DNA of 64,000 nucleotides, taken from Nocardia takedensis NBRC 100417. GTDB taxonomy: Bacteria > Actinomycetota > Actinomycetes > Mycobacteriales > Mycobacteriaceae. Made by a program: the position numbers and the translations under genes. Positions within the stretch are counted from its first letter, which is position 1, and every line of letters begins with the position of its first letter. The stretch lies in the NCBI RefSeq assembly GCF_000308695.1, contig NZ_BAGG01000123.1, positions 157,745 to 221,744 of the forward strand. Direction: 5' to 3'. Below, piece after piece: positions 8,132 through 16,786 of this stretch. The notes under the pieces are model-generated. The model worked only from the letters and a program-made list of their open reading frames with translations, was not told where the DNA came from and did no database searches.

Positions 8132-9244
8132 TCAGCCGGGTAGGTGGGCGCGCGCGAGGCGTTCGCCCACCTCACCGAGCAGTTCCGCGGCCGCCGACAG
8201 ACAGCGGGCCGGATCGGATTCGAGGTCGGTGAGAGCGAAGCAGTCCGCGAAGCCCGCCGCGCGGACGCGATCCGTGCTCAGCGAGGTGCGGCCCACGGCG
8301 GCGACCACCGGCACCCCCGCCGCCCGCGCCGCCTCGGCGACGCCGAGCGGGGCCTTGCCGCGCAGGCTCTGCTCATCCAAAGAGCCCTCGCCGGTGACGA
8401 CCAGATCCGCGCCCGCGACCAGCGCGGGAAAGTCCAGCAGTTCCAGGATGATCCCGATTCCGCTGCGGACCGAGGCCCCGAGGAGCGCCATCGCGCCGAA
8501 CCCCGTACCGCCCGCCGCGCCCGCGCCGGGGCTGTCGACGAATTCCGGGCCCGCGATCCGCGACCACGTGATCAGCGCGGCCTCCAGGAGTGCGCGCTGC
8601 GCGGCGTCGGTCCCTTTCTGGGGGCCGTACACCTCGACCGCGCCGTGCGGGCCGAGCAACGGGTTGTCGACATCGCAGGCCAAGCTCACCCGCGCTTCGG
8701 CCAGCGCCGGGTGCAGCGCCGTGCGATCCAGCGTCGCCGCCTCGGCCAAGGCCGCCCCGCCGCGCGGCACCTCCCGACCGTGCGCGTCGAGGACGCGCGC
8801 GCCGAGGGCCTGCGCCATGCCCGCGCCGCCGTCGCTGGAGGCGCTGCCGCCCAACCCCAGCACGATCTCCCGCGCGCCGCGGTCGAGCGCGTCGGCGATC
8901 ACGACACCGAGTCCGTAGGTGCTCGCGCCCAGCGGATCGAACCGCGCGCCGGGCAGTTTCGCCGCACCGACCACCGCGGCCAACTCCACCACCGCCGTCT
9001 TCCCACGCAGGGCGTAGGACGTGTCGGCCAGGTCTCCGGTGGGACCAGGAGCCTCGAGGTCGACCCGCTCCCAGCCCGCCGCGACGAAAGCGTCCACGGT
9101 GCCGTCACCGCCGTCGGCCACCGGAACCCGCACGATCTCGGCGTCGGGACGCATCCGCGCGATCCCGTCCGCGAGTGCCGCCGCCACCTCGGGCGCGGTG
9201 AGCGAACCCTTGAACTTGTCGGGGGCGAGCACCACGCGAGTCAT
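8132..9244 (-). CDS. glxK: Glycerate kinase (GARK family)
   Basis: This enzyme phosphorylates D-glycerate with ATP. The 370-residue protein begins VVLAPDKFKGSLTA, the hallmark of the glycerate kinase family PF02595. Other family segments are VADGGDGTVDAF, LGLGGSASSDGGAGMAQALG, ACDVDNPLLG and VVTGEGSLDEQSLRGKAPLGVA. I chose ATG 9244 because family homology starts there; longer in-frame starts only add low-complexity residues. Glycerate may come from glyoxylate metabolism or from glucosylglycerate turnover (a candidate hydrolase is at 26440-27777), but no linked pathway gene is adjacent. It is not clear whether it is a 2- or 3-kinase. Confidence 0.93.
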   Translation of the reverse strand: MTRVVLAPDKFKGSLTAPEVAAALADGIARMRPDAEIVRVPVADGGDGTVDAFVAAGWERVDLEAPGPTGDLADTSYALRGKTAVVELAAVVGAAKLPGARFDPLGASTYGLGVVIADALDRGAREIVLGLGGSASSDGGAGMAQALGARVLDAHGREVPRGGAALAEAATLDRTALHPALAEARVSLACDVDNPLLGPHGAVEVYGPQKGTDAAQRALLEAALITWSRIAGPEFVDSPGAGAAGGTGFGAMALLGASVRSGIGIILELLDFPALVAGADLVVTGEGSLDEQSLRGKAPLGVAEAARAAGVPVVAAVGRTSLSTDRVRAAGFADCFALTDLESDPARCLSAAAELLGEVGERLARAHLPG

Positions 9245-9395
9245 GCCCGCCATTCTGCGGCGCGCCGGCGGACGCCGCACGCCAGACCACGCCCGATTCG
9301 AGCCGCCATCCGCGCGGGCCTGCCGGCAGCAGAAGGCAACGCCCTCGGCACGAGGCACAGCGGGTGGGGCTGCGCCCAGAGCGCGGGACACCGGC

Positions 9396-9579
9396 CAGCG
9401 CTTCAGCGCGGCAAGCAGCCGCCTCAGCACCGCAAGCAGCTGCCTCAGCACGTCGGGCAGCGGGTCAGCCGCGGCAGTCAGCGGGTCAGCACGGCAGGCA
9501 GCGCCTCAGCACGTCGGGCAGCGGGTCAGCCGCGGCGGGCAGCGCCTCAGCACGGCAGGCAGCGGGTCAGCGGGTCGGG
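9396..9579. repeat. Minisatellite, about nine ~20-bp units
   Basis: About nine imperfect tandem copies of a 20-21 bp unit with consensus near CAGCGSSTCAGCACGKCRGG. The array occupies the gap between the glycerate kinase start and the peptidase end and runs into the peptidase stop codon at 9567-9569. Units alternate between CAGCGGGTCAGC and CAGCGCCTCAGC types, suggesting a higher-order duplication. The rest of the 9245-9395 gap holds no gene that I can support. There are no unique spacers, so it is not a CRISPR array. Confidence 0.85.
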
Positions 9580-11192
9580 AGCGGGGCTTGATCGGCGCGG
9601 TCGATCGAGACGCGACCGGTGCTCAGGTAGGTCAGGACGGCGTCGTCGACGGTGGGGTTGGCGCGGCCGAAGGTGCCGTGGTCGCCGCCTTCGACGGTGA
9701 TGAGCGAACCGTTGAGGGCTTGGGCCAGCGCCGGTCCGCCCTCGTATTCGGTGAGCGCGTCGTGCCTGCTGTGCAGCAACAGCGGACGGGTCTCCAGGCC
9801 CGCGCCGGTGATCGGCACCGGTTTGGTCACCGGCCGCCATCCGCCGCAACTGGTGCCCGAGCGCACCATGTCGGCGCGCGCGTCCATGGCGTTGCCGCCG
9901 GAGGCGATGGTGGCGACCGCCGAGGCCAGCAGTTCCGGTCGCGGCTCCACCGCGTTCTCGTTGCAGGTGATCGCGGAGAAGACGAAACGTCCGGTCGGGT
10001 CGGTCGCCGTCGCGCCCTCGATGGCCATGAGCCGCTGCACGTTCGACGGGTCGAAGTTGGCCTCGGCCATCGCCTTGGCGAAGGTCGGCCAGTAGGACCG
10101 GGTGTAGGTGGCGACCGCCGTCGCCCCGACCAGCGGCACCTGCGCCGACGCGCCGCCGGAGAGCAGGGTGCGCACCAGGTTCTGCACCTGGGCGCCTTGG
10201 TCGGCGGTCTGGTTGACGCCGTCGCGGGCGACCTCGGCCAACGGCGCGGGCAGTTCGCCCGGCAGGTCGGCGACGCTCGCGGGCGGCGGGGTCAGGTTGG
10301 CGTACCAGCCGCCGCCCTGCGCCGAGACCAGGCGCACCCAGTTGCGGTAGACCTGCAACGCGGTGCCGCCCAGGCGGTAGTCGGCGTCGTGTTCGGCGAT
10401 CCAGGCGAACAGGTCGTCCATGCGCTGCTTGCCCGCCACCTGCTGGCGGGCGAACTCCTCGGTCCACACCCAGTTCGGATTCACGTTGGAGTCCAACACC
10501 ATCCGGTCCACCCGTGGGGCGAACAGCGAGGCGTAGACCGCGCCCAGGTAGGTGCCGTAGGAGGTGCCGAAGAAGCTGATGCGCTCGAGTCCCAGGGCCG
10601 CGCGCACCGCGTCCATGTCGCGCGCGGTGTTCTCGGTGGTGATGGTGTCGAGGTAGCCGGGTTGGGCGGCGTCACAGGCGGCCTTGATCTCGTCGCGGCT
10701 GCCGCCGCCGAGGGAGACCTGTTTGCCGCTGGCGTCGGTCTCGGCGATCGCGGTGGCCCCGGCGCACTGCAACGGTGTGCCCCAGCGCAATCCGCGCGGC
10801 TGCACGGCCACCAGGTCGTAGTCGCGGAACAATTCGGCGGGCAGGACGTCGGTGCGCGCGGCCCAGTAGTTCAACGCGTCCGCGCCGGGACCGCCGGGGT
10901 TGGTGAAGATCGCGCCGCGACTGGTTCCCGAGGCCGCGATCCGGCTAACCGTGAGTTCGATCGTCGGACCGTCGGGGCGGGTGTAGTCCATCGGCACCGT
11001 GACGATGGCACAGCGCGCCCCGCGATCAGGGGCCACCGACCCGTCCGGGCAGTCGCCGAAGGCCGCGGTCGGTGCGGCGTGCGCGAAACCCGTCGTGGTC
11101 GACGCGCCGATCATCGCGGCGACCGCGGCCGCGCCGAGCGCGCGCCGGACTAATCGGGCCGTCCGCGGCCCCCCACTGAGCGTCCTCATCAT
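9567..11192 (-). CDS. Secreted alpha/beta-hydrolase, S33 tripeptidyl aminopeptidase-like
   Basis: A 541-residue exported serine hydrolase. The signal peptide is clear (Arg-rich start, hydrophobic core, cleavage near FAHA-AP). The fold shows an oxyanion segment IFTNPGGPG, the nucleophile elbow GTSYG, a C-terminal TAP-like domain with LLLHSRHDALTEYEGG holding the likely Asp, and GGDHGTFG with the catalytic His. This is the architecture of Streptomyces SlpD/TAP and mycobacterial CaeA (Hip1) type proteins. ATG 11192 has GGAGG nine bases upstream. The usual DxRG segment before the elbow reads QPRGLRWG, so substrate preference may differ. Confidence 0.9.
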   Translation of the reverse strand: MMRTLSGGPRTARLVRRALGAAAVAAMIGASTTTGFAHAAPTAAFGDCPDGSVAPDRGARCAIVTVPMDYTRPDGPTIELTVSRIAASGTSRGAIFTNPGGPGADALNYWAARTDVLPAELFRDYDLVAVQPRGLRWGTPLQCAGATAIAETDASGKQVSLGGGSRDEIKAACDAAQPGYLDTITTENTARDMDAVRAALGLERISFFGTSYGTYLGAVYASLFAPRVDRMVLDSNVNPNWVWTEEFARQQVAGKQRMDDLFAWIAEHDADYRLGGTALQVYRNWVRLVSAQGGGWYANLTPPPASVADLPGELPAPLAEVARDGVNQTADQGAQVQNLVRTLLSGGASAQVPLVGATAVATYTRSYWPTFAKAMAEANFDPSNVQRLMAIEGATATDPTGRFVFSAITCNENAVEPRPELLASAVATIASGGNAMDARADMVRSGTSCGGWRPVTKPVPITGAGLETRPLLLHSRHDALTEYEGGPALAQALNGSLITVEGGDHGTFGRANPTVDDAVLTYLSTGRVSIDRADQAPLPTR

Positions 11193-11352
11193 CGTTTCGT
11201 ACCTCCGCCGGGGCCCGCACCGTTCGGCCACGCCGCGACCAAAGCATTCTGCGCAGGTCGACTCCCGCCAGACAAGTCGAACCGGGTAATTCACAACGCG
11301 ACGCCCGCCGCACGATGTGGGTAGGGTGGCCCGCGCGGAGTAGCGTCGAACC

Positions 11353-11664
11353 ATGTCGACCGAGGTCCGCAACAACACCGCACTGGAACGCTTCGAGATC
11401 CACGTCGACGGGGCCCTCGCCGGCTACGCCGAGTACCAGGACACCGCTTCCGAACGCGCGTTCGTCCACACCGAGATCTACCCCCAGCACGAACACCTGG
11501 GTTACGGCCGCACGCTGGTCGGCGCGGCGCTGGACGCCTCGCGCGACGAGGGTTTCGGCATCCTGCCGCTGTGCCCGATGGTCAAGCACTATGTGGAGAC
11601 CCACAACCAGTACGTCGCCTCGGTGCCCCAGTGGGCCAGGGAACGCCTCGGCCTTCCCCAGTGA
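11353..11664 (+). CDS. GNAT14/YjdJ-like N-acetyltransferase
   Basis: A compact 103-residue protein of the short GNAT subgroup. It has the beta-strand pattern RFEIHVDGALAGYAEYQ, the acetyl-CoA loop HLGYGRTLVGAALDASRDEG, and the family-typical end LPLCPMVKHYVETH. Such proteins lack the full N-terminal half of GNAT enzymes, and the substrate is generally unknown. It is transcribed divergently from the secreted hydrolase. Confidence 0.9.
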   Translation: MSTEVRNNTALERFEIHVDGALAGYAEYQDTASERAFVHTEIYPQHEHLGYGRTLVGAALDASRDEGFGILPLCPMVKHYVETHNQYVASVPQWARERLGLPQ

Positions 11665-11674
11665 GATCGGGCTA

Positions 11675-12436
11675 CTAGTAGCGGGCGATCGCGCCGTCGA
11701 GGGCGGCCTGGAGGTCGGTGCGGACCAGTCGGGCGATCTCCCCGGGTTTGGCGGGCAGGTCGGTGATCGGCGGACGGAAGTAGAAGCTGGCCGATTCGAC
11801 CTCCTCGCGGTCCGGTTCCACCGTCGGATCGGCGCGCGGGCCGTAGCTGAGGCCGAGACTGACCAGCGCGGGCGGCGCGCCCAATTTCATCGCGCGGAAG
11901 GCGATGTGCCCGATCCCGCTGCCCACCGCCTGCACCTGCGTCGGATCGACGTCGTTGCAGGTGCCCTCCGGGAAGATCGCCAAGTGGTCGCCGCGGGCCA
12001 GACGCCGCGCGCAGACGTCCATCATGCGCTGACCGGCCGCGTTCACCGCGCGGATGCCGTGGTCCTTGCCGCGGAAGACCGGGATGCCGCCCATCATGTC
12101 GACCTTGCGGCGCTGGTCCGCCTCGACGAACAGCTCGTCCTTGGCCAGCACCCGGACCCGGCCGATGATCGAGCGTAGCGGACTGCGCCACGCCGCCGCG
12201 GCCACCGTGTACGGATCGTTGCGCGAGAGGTGGTTGATGGCGAAAATCGTCGGCCGCCCCGATTTGATCAGCGCCTTCACCCGCTCGGCCGCGCCCGCGG
12301 CGTAGTCGACGCGCGGATGGTAGCGCCTGCCGAGCAGCGCGTAGGCCGCCATCGCCTTCAACCGGTTCTGCCGATGGTCGAGATAGTAGTCGTAGACGGT
12401 GTCGGCGTTGTCGAGGATCACCTCGGGGGGTTGCAT
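11675..12436 (-). CDS. Lysophospholipid acyltransferase family protein (PlsC-like)
   Basis: A 253-residue acyltransferase of the 1-acylglycerol-3-phosphate type. The catalytic HX4D motif is NHLSRND, followed by GGIPVFRGKDHG and the substrate-binding FPEGTCND. It would transfer an acyl group to a lysophospholipid or related glycerol acceptor at the inner membrane surface. No long membrane helix is visible, as in several peripheral actinobacterial members. ATG 12436 is preferred over longer in-frame starts. It is divergent to the yqgE-like gene. A perfect palindrome GCTACTAGTAGC (11671-11682) overlaps its stop. Confidence 0.88.
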   Translation of the reverse strand: MQPPEVILDNADTVYDYYLDHRQNRLKAMAAYALLGRRYHPRVDYAAGAAERVKALIKSGRPTIFAINHLSRNDPYTVAAAAWRSPLRSIIGRVRVLAKDELFVEADQRRKVDMMGGIPVFRGKDHGIRAVNAAGQRMMDVCARRLARGDHLAIFPEGTCNDVDPTQVQAVGSGIGHIAFRAMKLGAPPALVSLGLSYGPRADPTVEPDREEVESASFYFRPPITDLPAKPGEIARLVRTDLQAALDGAIARY

Positions 12437-12523
12437 GACGCCGAGCCTACGACGCCCACCGTGTCGGCATCGGACCGACAACGACTCAGTGCGCAAACCC
12501 GATCCAGCTGCGATGATGTCCGA

Positions 12524-13168
12524 GTGGCACGCGGAGATGAACCGGACGAGCGGCAGACTCACGGCGGGCACGGTGATCGTCGGCGGCGCGAGTCCAGGCA
12601 CGGCGAACAGTCGGTCCGAGCGGGCTCCCTGCTGGTCTCGGCCACGGATCTGGTGGAGCCGACCTTCCGGCGCACCGTCGTCTACGTCATCGAACACAAC
12701 GAGGGCGGCAGCCTCGGCGTGGTCCTGAACCGCCCCGACGACACCTCGGTGCACGAGGTGCTGCCGCTGTGGTCCGAGATCGCCGCCACCCCGCGGACCC
12801 TGTTCGTCGGCGGCCCGGTCAAACGTGACGCCGCGCTGTGCCTGGGCACCCTGCGCGTAGGCGCGAGCATCGACGGCGTGCGCGGTCTGCGTCGCGTCGA
12901 CGGCCGGGTGGTGCTGGTCGACCTGGACGCCGACCCGGAGGAGATCGCGCCGCTGGTCGAGGGCATCAGGATCTTCGCCGGGTACGCCGGGTGGACCTTC
13001 GGCCAGTTGGAGGGCGAACTCCAGAACGACGACTGGATCGTCGTCTCCGCCCTGCCCTCCGACCCGATCGACCTGGGCCGCTCCGACCTGTGGGCGCACG
13101 TTCTGCGCCGCCAACCCCTCCCCCTGTCCCTGCTCGCCACCCACCCCATCGAAGTCGAACGCAACTGA
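12524..13168 (+). CDS. YqgE/AlgH family protein (Rv0038-like)
   Basis: A 214-residue protein matching the DUF179 family: RAGSLLVSATDLVEPTFRRTVVYVIEHNEGGSLGVVLNRP, then VGGPVKRDAALCLG and FAGYAGWTFGQLEGE. From memory it closely resembles M. tuberculosis Rv0038, and this supports the local synteny. The family structure is known but its cellular role is not. GTG 12524 fits the length of relatives; longer in-frame extensions are rich in Arg/His and look non-coding. A strong hairpin follows the stop codon. Confidence 0.92.
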   Translation: MARGDEPDERQTHGGHGDRRRRESRHGEQSVRAGSLLVSATDLVEPTFRRTVVYVIEHNEGGSLGVVLNRPDDTSVHEVLPLWSEIAATPRTLFVGGPVKRDAALCLGTLRVGASIDGVRGLRRVDGRVVLVDLDADPEEIAPLVEGIRIFAGYAGWTFGQLEGELQNDDWIVVSALPSDPIDLGRSDLWAHVLRRQPLPLSLLATHPIEVERN

Positions 13169-13171
13169 CGA

Positions 13172-13199
13172 AATCCCCGGCGCGGGTGCGCCGGGGATT
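13172..13199. terminator. Bidirectional terminator hairpin
   Basis: A perfect 12-bp stem AATCCCCGGCGC / GCGCCGGGGATT with a GGGT loop lies between two convergent genes (yqgE-like and an ABC permease). There is no T-run, as is usual in high-GC actinobacteria. Confidence 0.85.
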
Positions 13200-13211
13200 C
13201 GCGGGGCGGGG

Positions 13212-13981
13212 TCAGCTCGCGGTCTGCTTGGCGAAGATCGAGGCCGACCAGAGGTAGCCGCCGATGCCGATCACGGCGCACCAGCCCAGGGTGAACCAGG
13301 CGCTGGTGCCGATCTCGCTGCCCATGAGCAGGCCGCGCAGGGTTTCGGTGATGGGGGTGAAGGGTTGGTATTCGGCGAACTGACGCAGGCCGACGGGCAT
13401 GGTGTCGGTGGCGACCAGGCCGCTGCCGAGGAAAGGCAGCAGCACGATCGGGAAAGGCGCGTTGCTGGCGCTCTCCGGGGTGGCCGCCAGCAGGCCCAGG
13501 GCCACCGAGAACCAGGTGAACGCGAGCACGACCAGCGCGACCAGACCGAACACGACCAGCCATTCCAGCGGCGAGGCCGACGGGCGGAAGCCGATCCCCA
13601 AGGCCACCGCGATCATCAGCACGGTGCCGAGCATCGCCTGGATGAGCGTGCCGATGACATGTCCGGTCAGCATGGACGACGGGGCGATGTCCATGGTGCG
13701 GAACCGGTTGACGATGCCCTTGGTCTTGTCGGTGGCGATCGAGACCGCCACCGACACCGTCATGTAGGCGGGGATCATCAACAACATCCCGGGGGCGAGA
13801 TAGTCGATGTAGTTGCCGCCGGAGGATTTCTCCAAGGCTCCGCCGAAGACGAAGTTGAAGATGATCAGCAGCAGCACCGGCATCAGCACGACGCTGAAGA
13901 TCATCGCCGGATACCGCTTGGCGTGGGTGATGTTGCGCCGCAACATCGTCAGCGAGTCGGTCAGGACGTGGGTGGACGCGC

Positions 13982-13985
<4 letters not shown>
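13212..13985 (-). CDS. ABC-2 exporter permease (DrrB-like)
   Basis: A 257-residue membrane protein with about six hydrophobic helices and the DrrB pattern: an N-terminal RRNITHAKRYPAMIF segment, then the cytoplasmic loop DKTKGIVNRFRTMDIAPSSMLTGH, and PFLGSGLVATDTMPVGLRQFAEYQPFTPITETLRGLL near the C-terminus, the conserved ABC-2 signature. It overlaps the ATPase gene by four bases. It resembles daunorubicin-type or lipid exporters, but the cargo cannot be deduced. Confidence 0.92.
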
Positions 13986-14953
<968 letters not shown>

Positions 14954-15013
14954 GGGGGATCCTTCCGGACGGTTCAACCGATCAGTTAATTCGCATGTAT
15001 GCATGTTTTATCG

Positions 15014-15039
15014 ACACCGCCCCCTCGGGGGCGCGGTGT
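15014..15039. terminator. Hairpin after the EXLDI gene
   Basis: ACACCGC pairs with GCGGTGT, extended by four more G:C pairs with one bulged base. It lies 36 bp beyond the stop codon of the EXLDI gene and upstream of the exporter operon on the same strand, so it could separate the two transcription units. Confidence 0.55.
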
Positions 15040-15074
15040 TCGGATGGGTGGGTGCGCTTACGCGGCGGGGCGGG

Positions 15075-15593
15075 TCAGATGTCGAGATCCTCCACCGGCG
15101 GACGGTCGGCGATATCGGCGACGCGTTCGTAGAGCTTGTCGGGAATGCGGCCCTTCAGTTCGCCGACGGTGTCGACGACCTCGAAAGTGAAATCTCCCCA
15201 GTCGGTTTCGCCGACGCCGAGCATGCGCCGCCAGTTCTTGATGTCGTTGAGCCAGTTCTTGTTGTCGACCGGATAGTCCTCCCAGTTGGAGTACTGGGCG
15301 TGCAGCGCGATCTTGCCCTTGCGGGTGCGGAACACCCGGACGTGCTCGATCCTGGTCTCGTTCTGGTCGTTCCATTCCCCGAGCAGCGCGCCGGAGAACC
15401 GCACCTGACGGACACCGTTGTGGCCGACGCGGAGCACGACCTCCTCGAAGCCTTCGTGCCGCCCCTCCTCCAGTTCGATGAACCGGCGCAGCGCCGTCGT
15501 CACCGCACCGGACAGATTGCCGCCCACCAGTTCCTGGGCCCGCTGGAACAGCGGCAGGTCCTCGTCGGATACGTAGATCGTCTTGTTGGGCAT
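15075..15593 (-). CDS. EXLDI family protein
   Basis: A 172-residue protein ending in VEDLDI, the C-terminal motif after which the EXLDI family (TIGR04342) is named. The first ~45 residues (KTIYVSDEDLPLFQRAQELVGGNLSGAVTTALRRF, given here only as a guide) have the strand-helix-helix pattern of ribbon-helix-helix DNA binders. The middle is a beta-rich domain. ATG 15593 follows closely on repeated TATACGTA elements in its promoter, so I infer autoregulation. The function of the C-terminal domain is unknown. Confidence 0.88.
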   Translation of the reverse strand: MPNKTIYVSDEDLPLFQRAQELVGGNLSGAVTTALRRFIELEEGRHEGFEEVVLRVGHNGVRQVRFSGALLGEWNDQNETRIEHVRVFRTRKGKIALHAQYSNWEDYPVDNKNWLNDIKNWRRMLGVGETDWGDFTFEVVDTVGELKGRIPDKLYERVADIADRPPVEDLDI

Positions 15594-15602
15594 GGCACTT
15601 AC

Positions 15603-15622
15603 TATACGTAGATGTATACGTA
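15603..15622. promoter_or_regulatory. Two direct TATACGTA elements, likely operator
   Basis: TATACGTA occurs at 15603-15610 and 15615-15622, 12 bp apart, embedded in an AT-rich stretch that is unusual in this GC-rich DNA. It begins 10 bp upstream of the EXLDI start. The spacing suits cooperative binding by ribbon-helix-helix dimers, such as the N-terminal domain of the adjacent protein. Function is inferred. Confidence 0.6.
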
Positions 15623-15688
15623 CACGCAAGGGGGAATGTTTGCGCAGTTCGCGGCGGTCATGCCCGGTTTCTGCGATCGTGTAGGGAT

Positions 15689-16090
15689 GTGCGCACGGGA
15701 CAAGAGAAGGTGAGCCGACGGCCCGGCGGGCGGTTCCGACCGAATCCGCCGCCCGCCACCGGGACGGCCAGTCGCGTCCTGCTGCGATTCCGACTGTTCG
15801 CGCGCGAGATCGTGGTGCGGCAGACCGTGATCGACCCCGGCGGCGGCTCCGGATGGCACTACCACGACGGCACGCTGTTCGTGCTGGTCACGCGCGGCAC
15901 GCTGGACCACCCGTACGCCGATCGCGGACCGGTGGTCTACCGACGCGGTCGGGTGTTCCGGGAACCGAGCGGCCCGCACCACGCGCACGAGGCACGCAAC
16001 CGGGGCGGCACACCGGTCGCGATCACCGTGCTCTACGTGAATCCCGCCGGCGCACCGCTGTCACGCGCGGTCGACCCGCCGGATGCGTGA
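15689..16090 (+). CDS. Small cupin-domain protein
   Basis: A 133-residue protein with a single cupin barrel. The first cupin motif appears as GGGSGWHYHDGTLFVLVTRGTL and the second as FREPSGPHHAHEARNRG, giving several His ligands for a metal. Small cupins of this sort may be enzymes or ligand sensors; nothing in the context decides. The GTG start at 15689 is tentative; GTG 15710 is an alternative. It is divergent to the EXLDI gene and might share its regulatory region. Confidence 0.78.
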   Translation: MRTGQEKVSRRPGGRFRPNPPPATGTASRVLLRFRLFAREIVVRQTVIDPGGGSGWHYHDGTLFVLVTRGTLDHPYADRGPVVYRRGRVFREPSGPHHAHEARNRGGTPVAITVLYVNPAGAPLSRAVDPPDA

Positions 16091-16131
16091 AATACCGGAC
16101 ATGCGTGCATTACCGGACACATGATCTGACG

Positions 16132-16329
16132 GACGCGCCCAGTCCCGGGCGGGCCAACCTGCCGGACGCGTCCTCTCCCGGCCCGGCCAACCAGCCGGAC
16201 GCGCGAACCGCCCGCTTGCCGATCCGGCCAAGCCGCCAGAAGCGCCCTCTCCCAGGCGGGCCAACCCGCCGGACGCACCCTTTCCCGGGTCAGCCACCAG
16301 CCGGACGCGCGAGCCCGCTGGACCCGCGA
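16132..16329. repeat. Degenerate tandem repeat, ~32-bp units
   Basis: About five imperfect copies of a 32-42 bp unit, roughly GACGCG-CCTCTCCCGGGCGGGCCAACC-GCCG, in the gap between the cupin gene and the Gly/Cys-rich gene. Just before it (16093-16120), TACCGGACA occurs twice. The stretch 16091-16371 holds no gene I can support. Confidence 0.7.
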
Positions 16330-16371
16330 GCCCGATGACCGCTGGGCCTGCGAGCAAGGCGGCGGTGCGAC

Positions 16372-16698
16372 TCAGCTGCCGCCACCGCCGCAGCCGCCAC
16401 CTCCACCGCCACAGCTACTTCCGCCACCACAGCTACTTCCGCCGCCGCAACTGCTGCCGCCGCCACAGCTGCTCCCGCTGTCGCCCCCGTAATAGGTGCC
16501 GCCGCCCGCCGCGCCCGCGCCCCAGCGAGAGCGCCGGCGCGCACCACGCGCGCCACCGGTGGGCGAGCCGCGCCGGGACGCGGCCACGGCGAGCGCCACG
16601 AGTACGGCCAGCGCCAGGACCAGGACTCCGACAACGGGTTCCACGAAGATCAGGAACAGCCCGATGAACGCGATGACCAGGATCACGATGGCTCCCAT
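16372..16698 (-). CDS. Small membrane protein with Gly/Cys repeat tail
   Basis: A 108-residue protein. Residues 1-43 contain two hydrophobic helices (AIVILVIAFIGLFLIFVE and VLVLALAVLVALAVAA). An Arg-rich, probably cytoplasmic, stretch follows. The last ~35 residues consist of four tandem SSCGGG units plus a GGGGGGCGGGGS end, with five cysteines in all. The tail resembles the Gly/Cys-rich end of TIGR04222-type membrane proteins but stands alone here. GGGGGAGGTG precedes ATG 16698. Function unknown; metal binding or disulphide cross-linking are possibilities. Confidence 0.8.
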   Translation of the reverse strand: MGAIVILVIAFIGLFLIFVEPVVGVLVLALAVLVALAVAASRRGSPTGGARGARRRSRWGAGAAGGGTYYGGDSGSSCGGGSSCGGGSSCGGGSSCGGGGGGCGGGGS

Positions 16699-16786
16699 GT
16701 GCACCTCCCCCGAACACGCGGCGCGCATCGCCGCCACGACTCGACCCTCGAGTCTGTTCGGTATATCGCCGACGCCAGGGTAATCG

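Noticed and set aside
9396..9579. Possible CRISPR array
   Set aside because: Units are ~20 bp, directly adjacent and imperfect, with no unique spacers and no cas genes nearby.
11671..11682. GCTACTAGTAGC palindrome as an operator
   Set aside because: It overlaps the stop codon of the acyltransferase gene at a convergent junction, where an operator is unlikely; too short to be a terminator.
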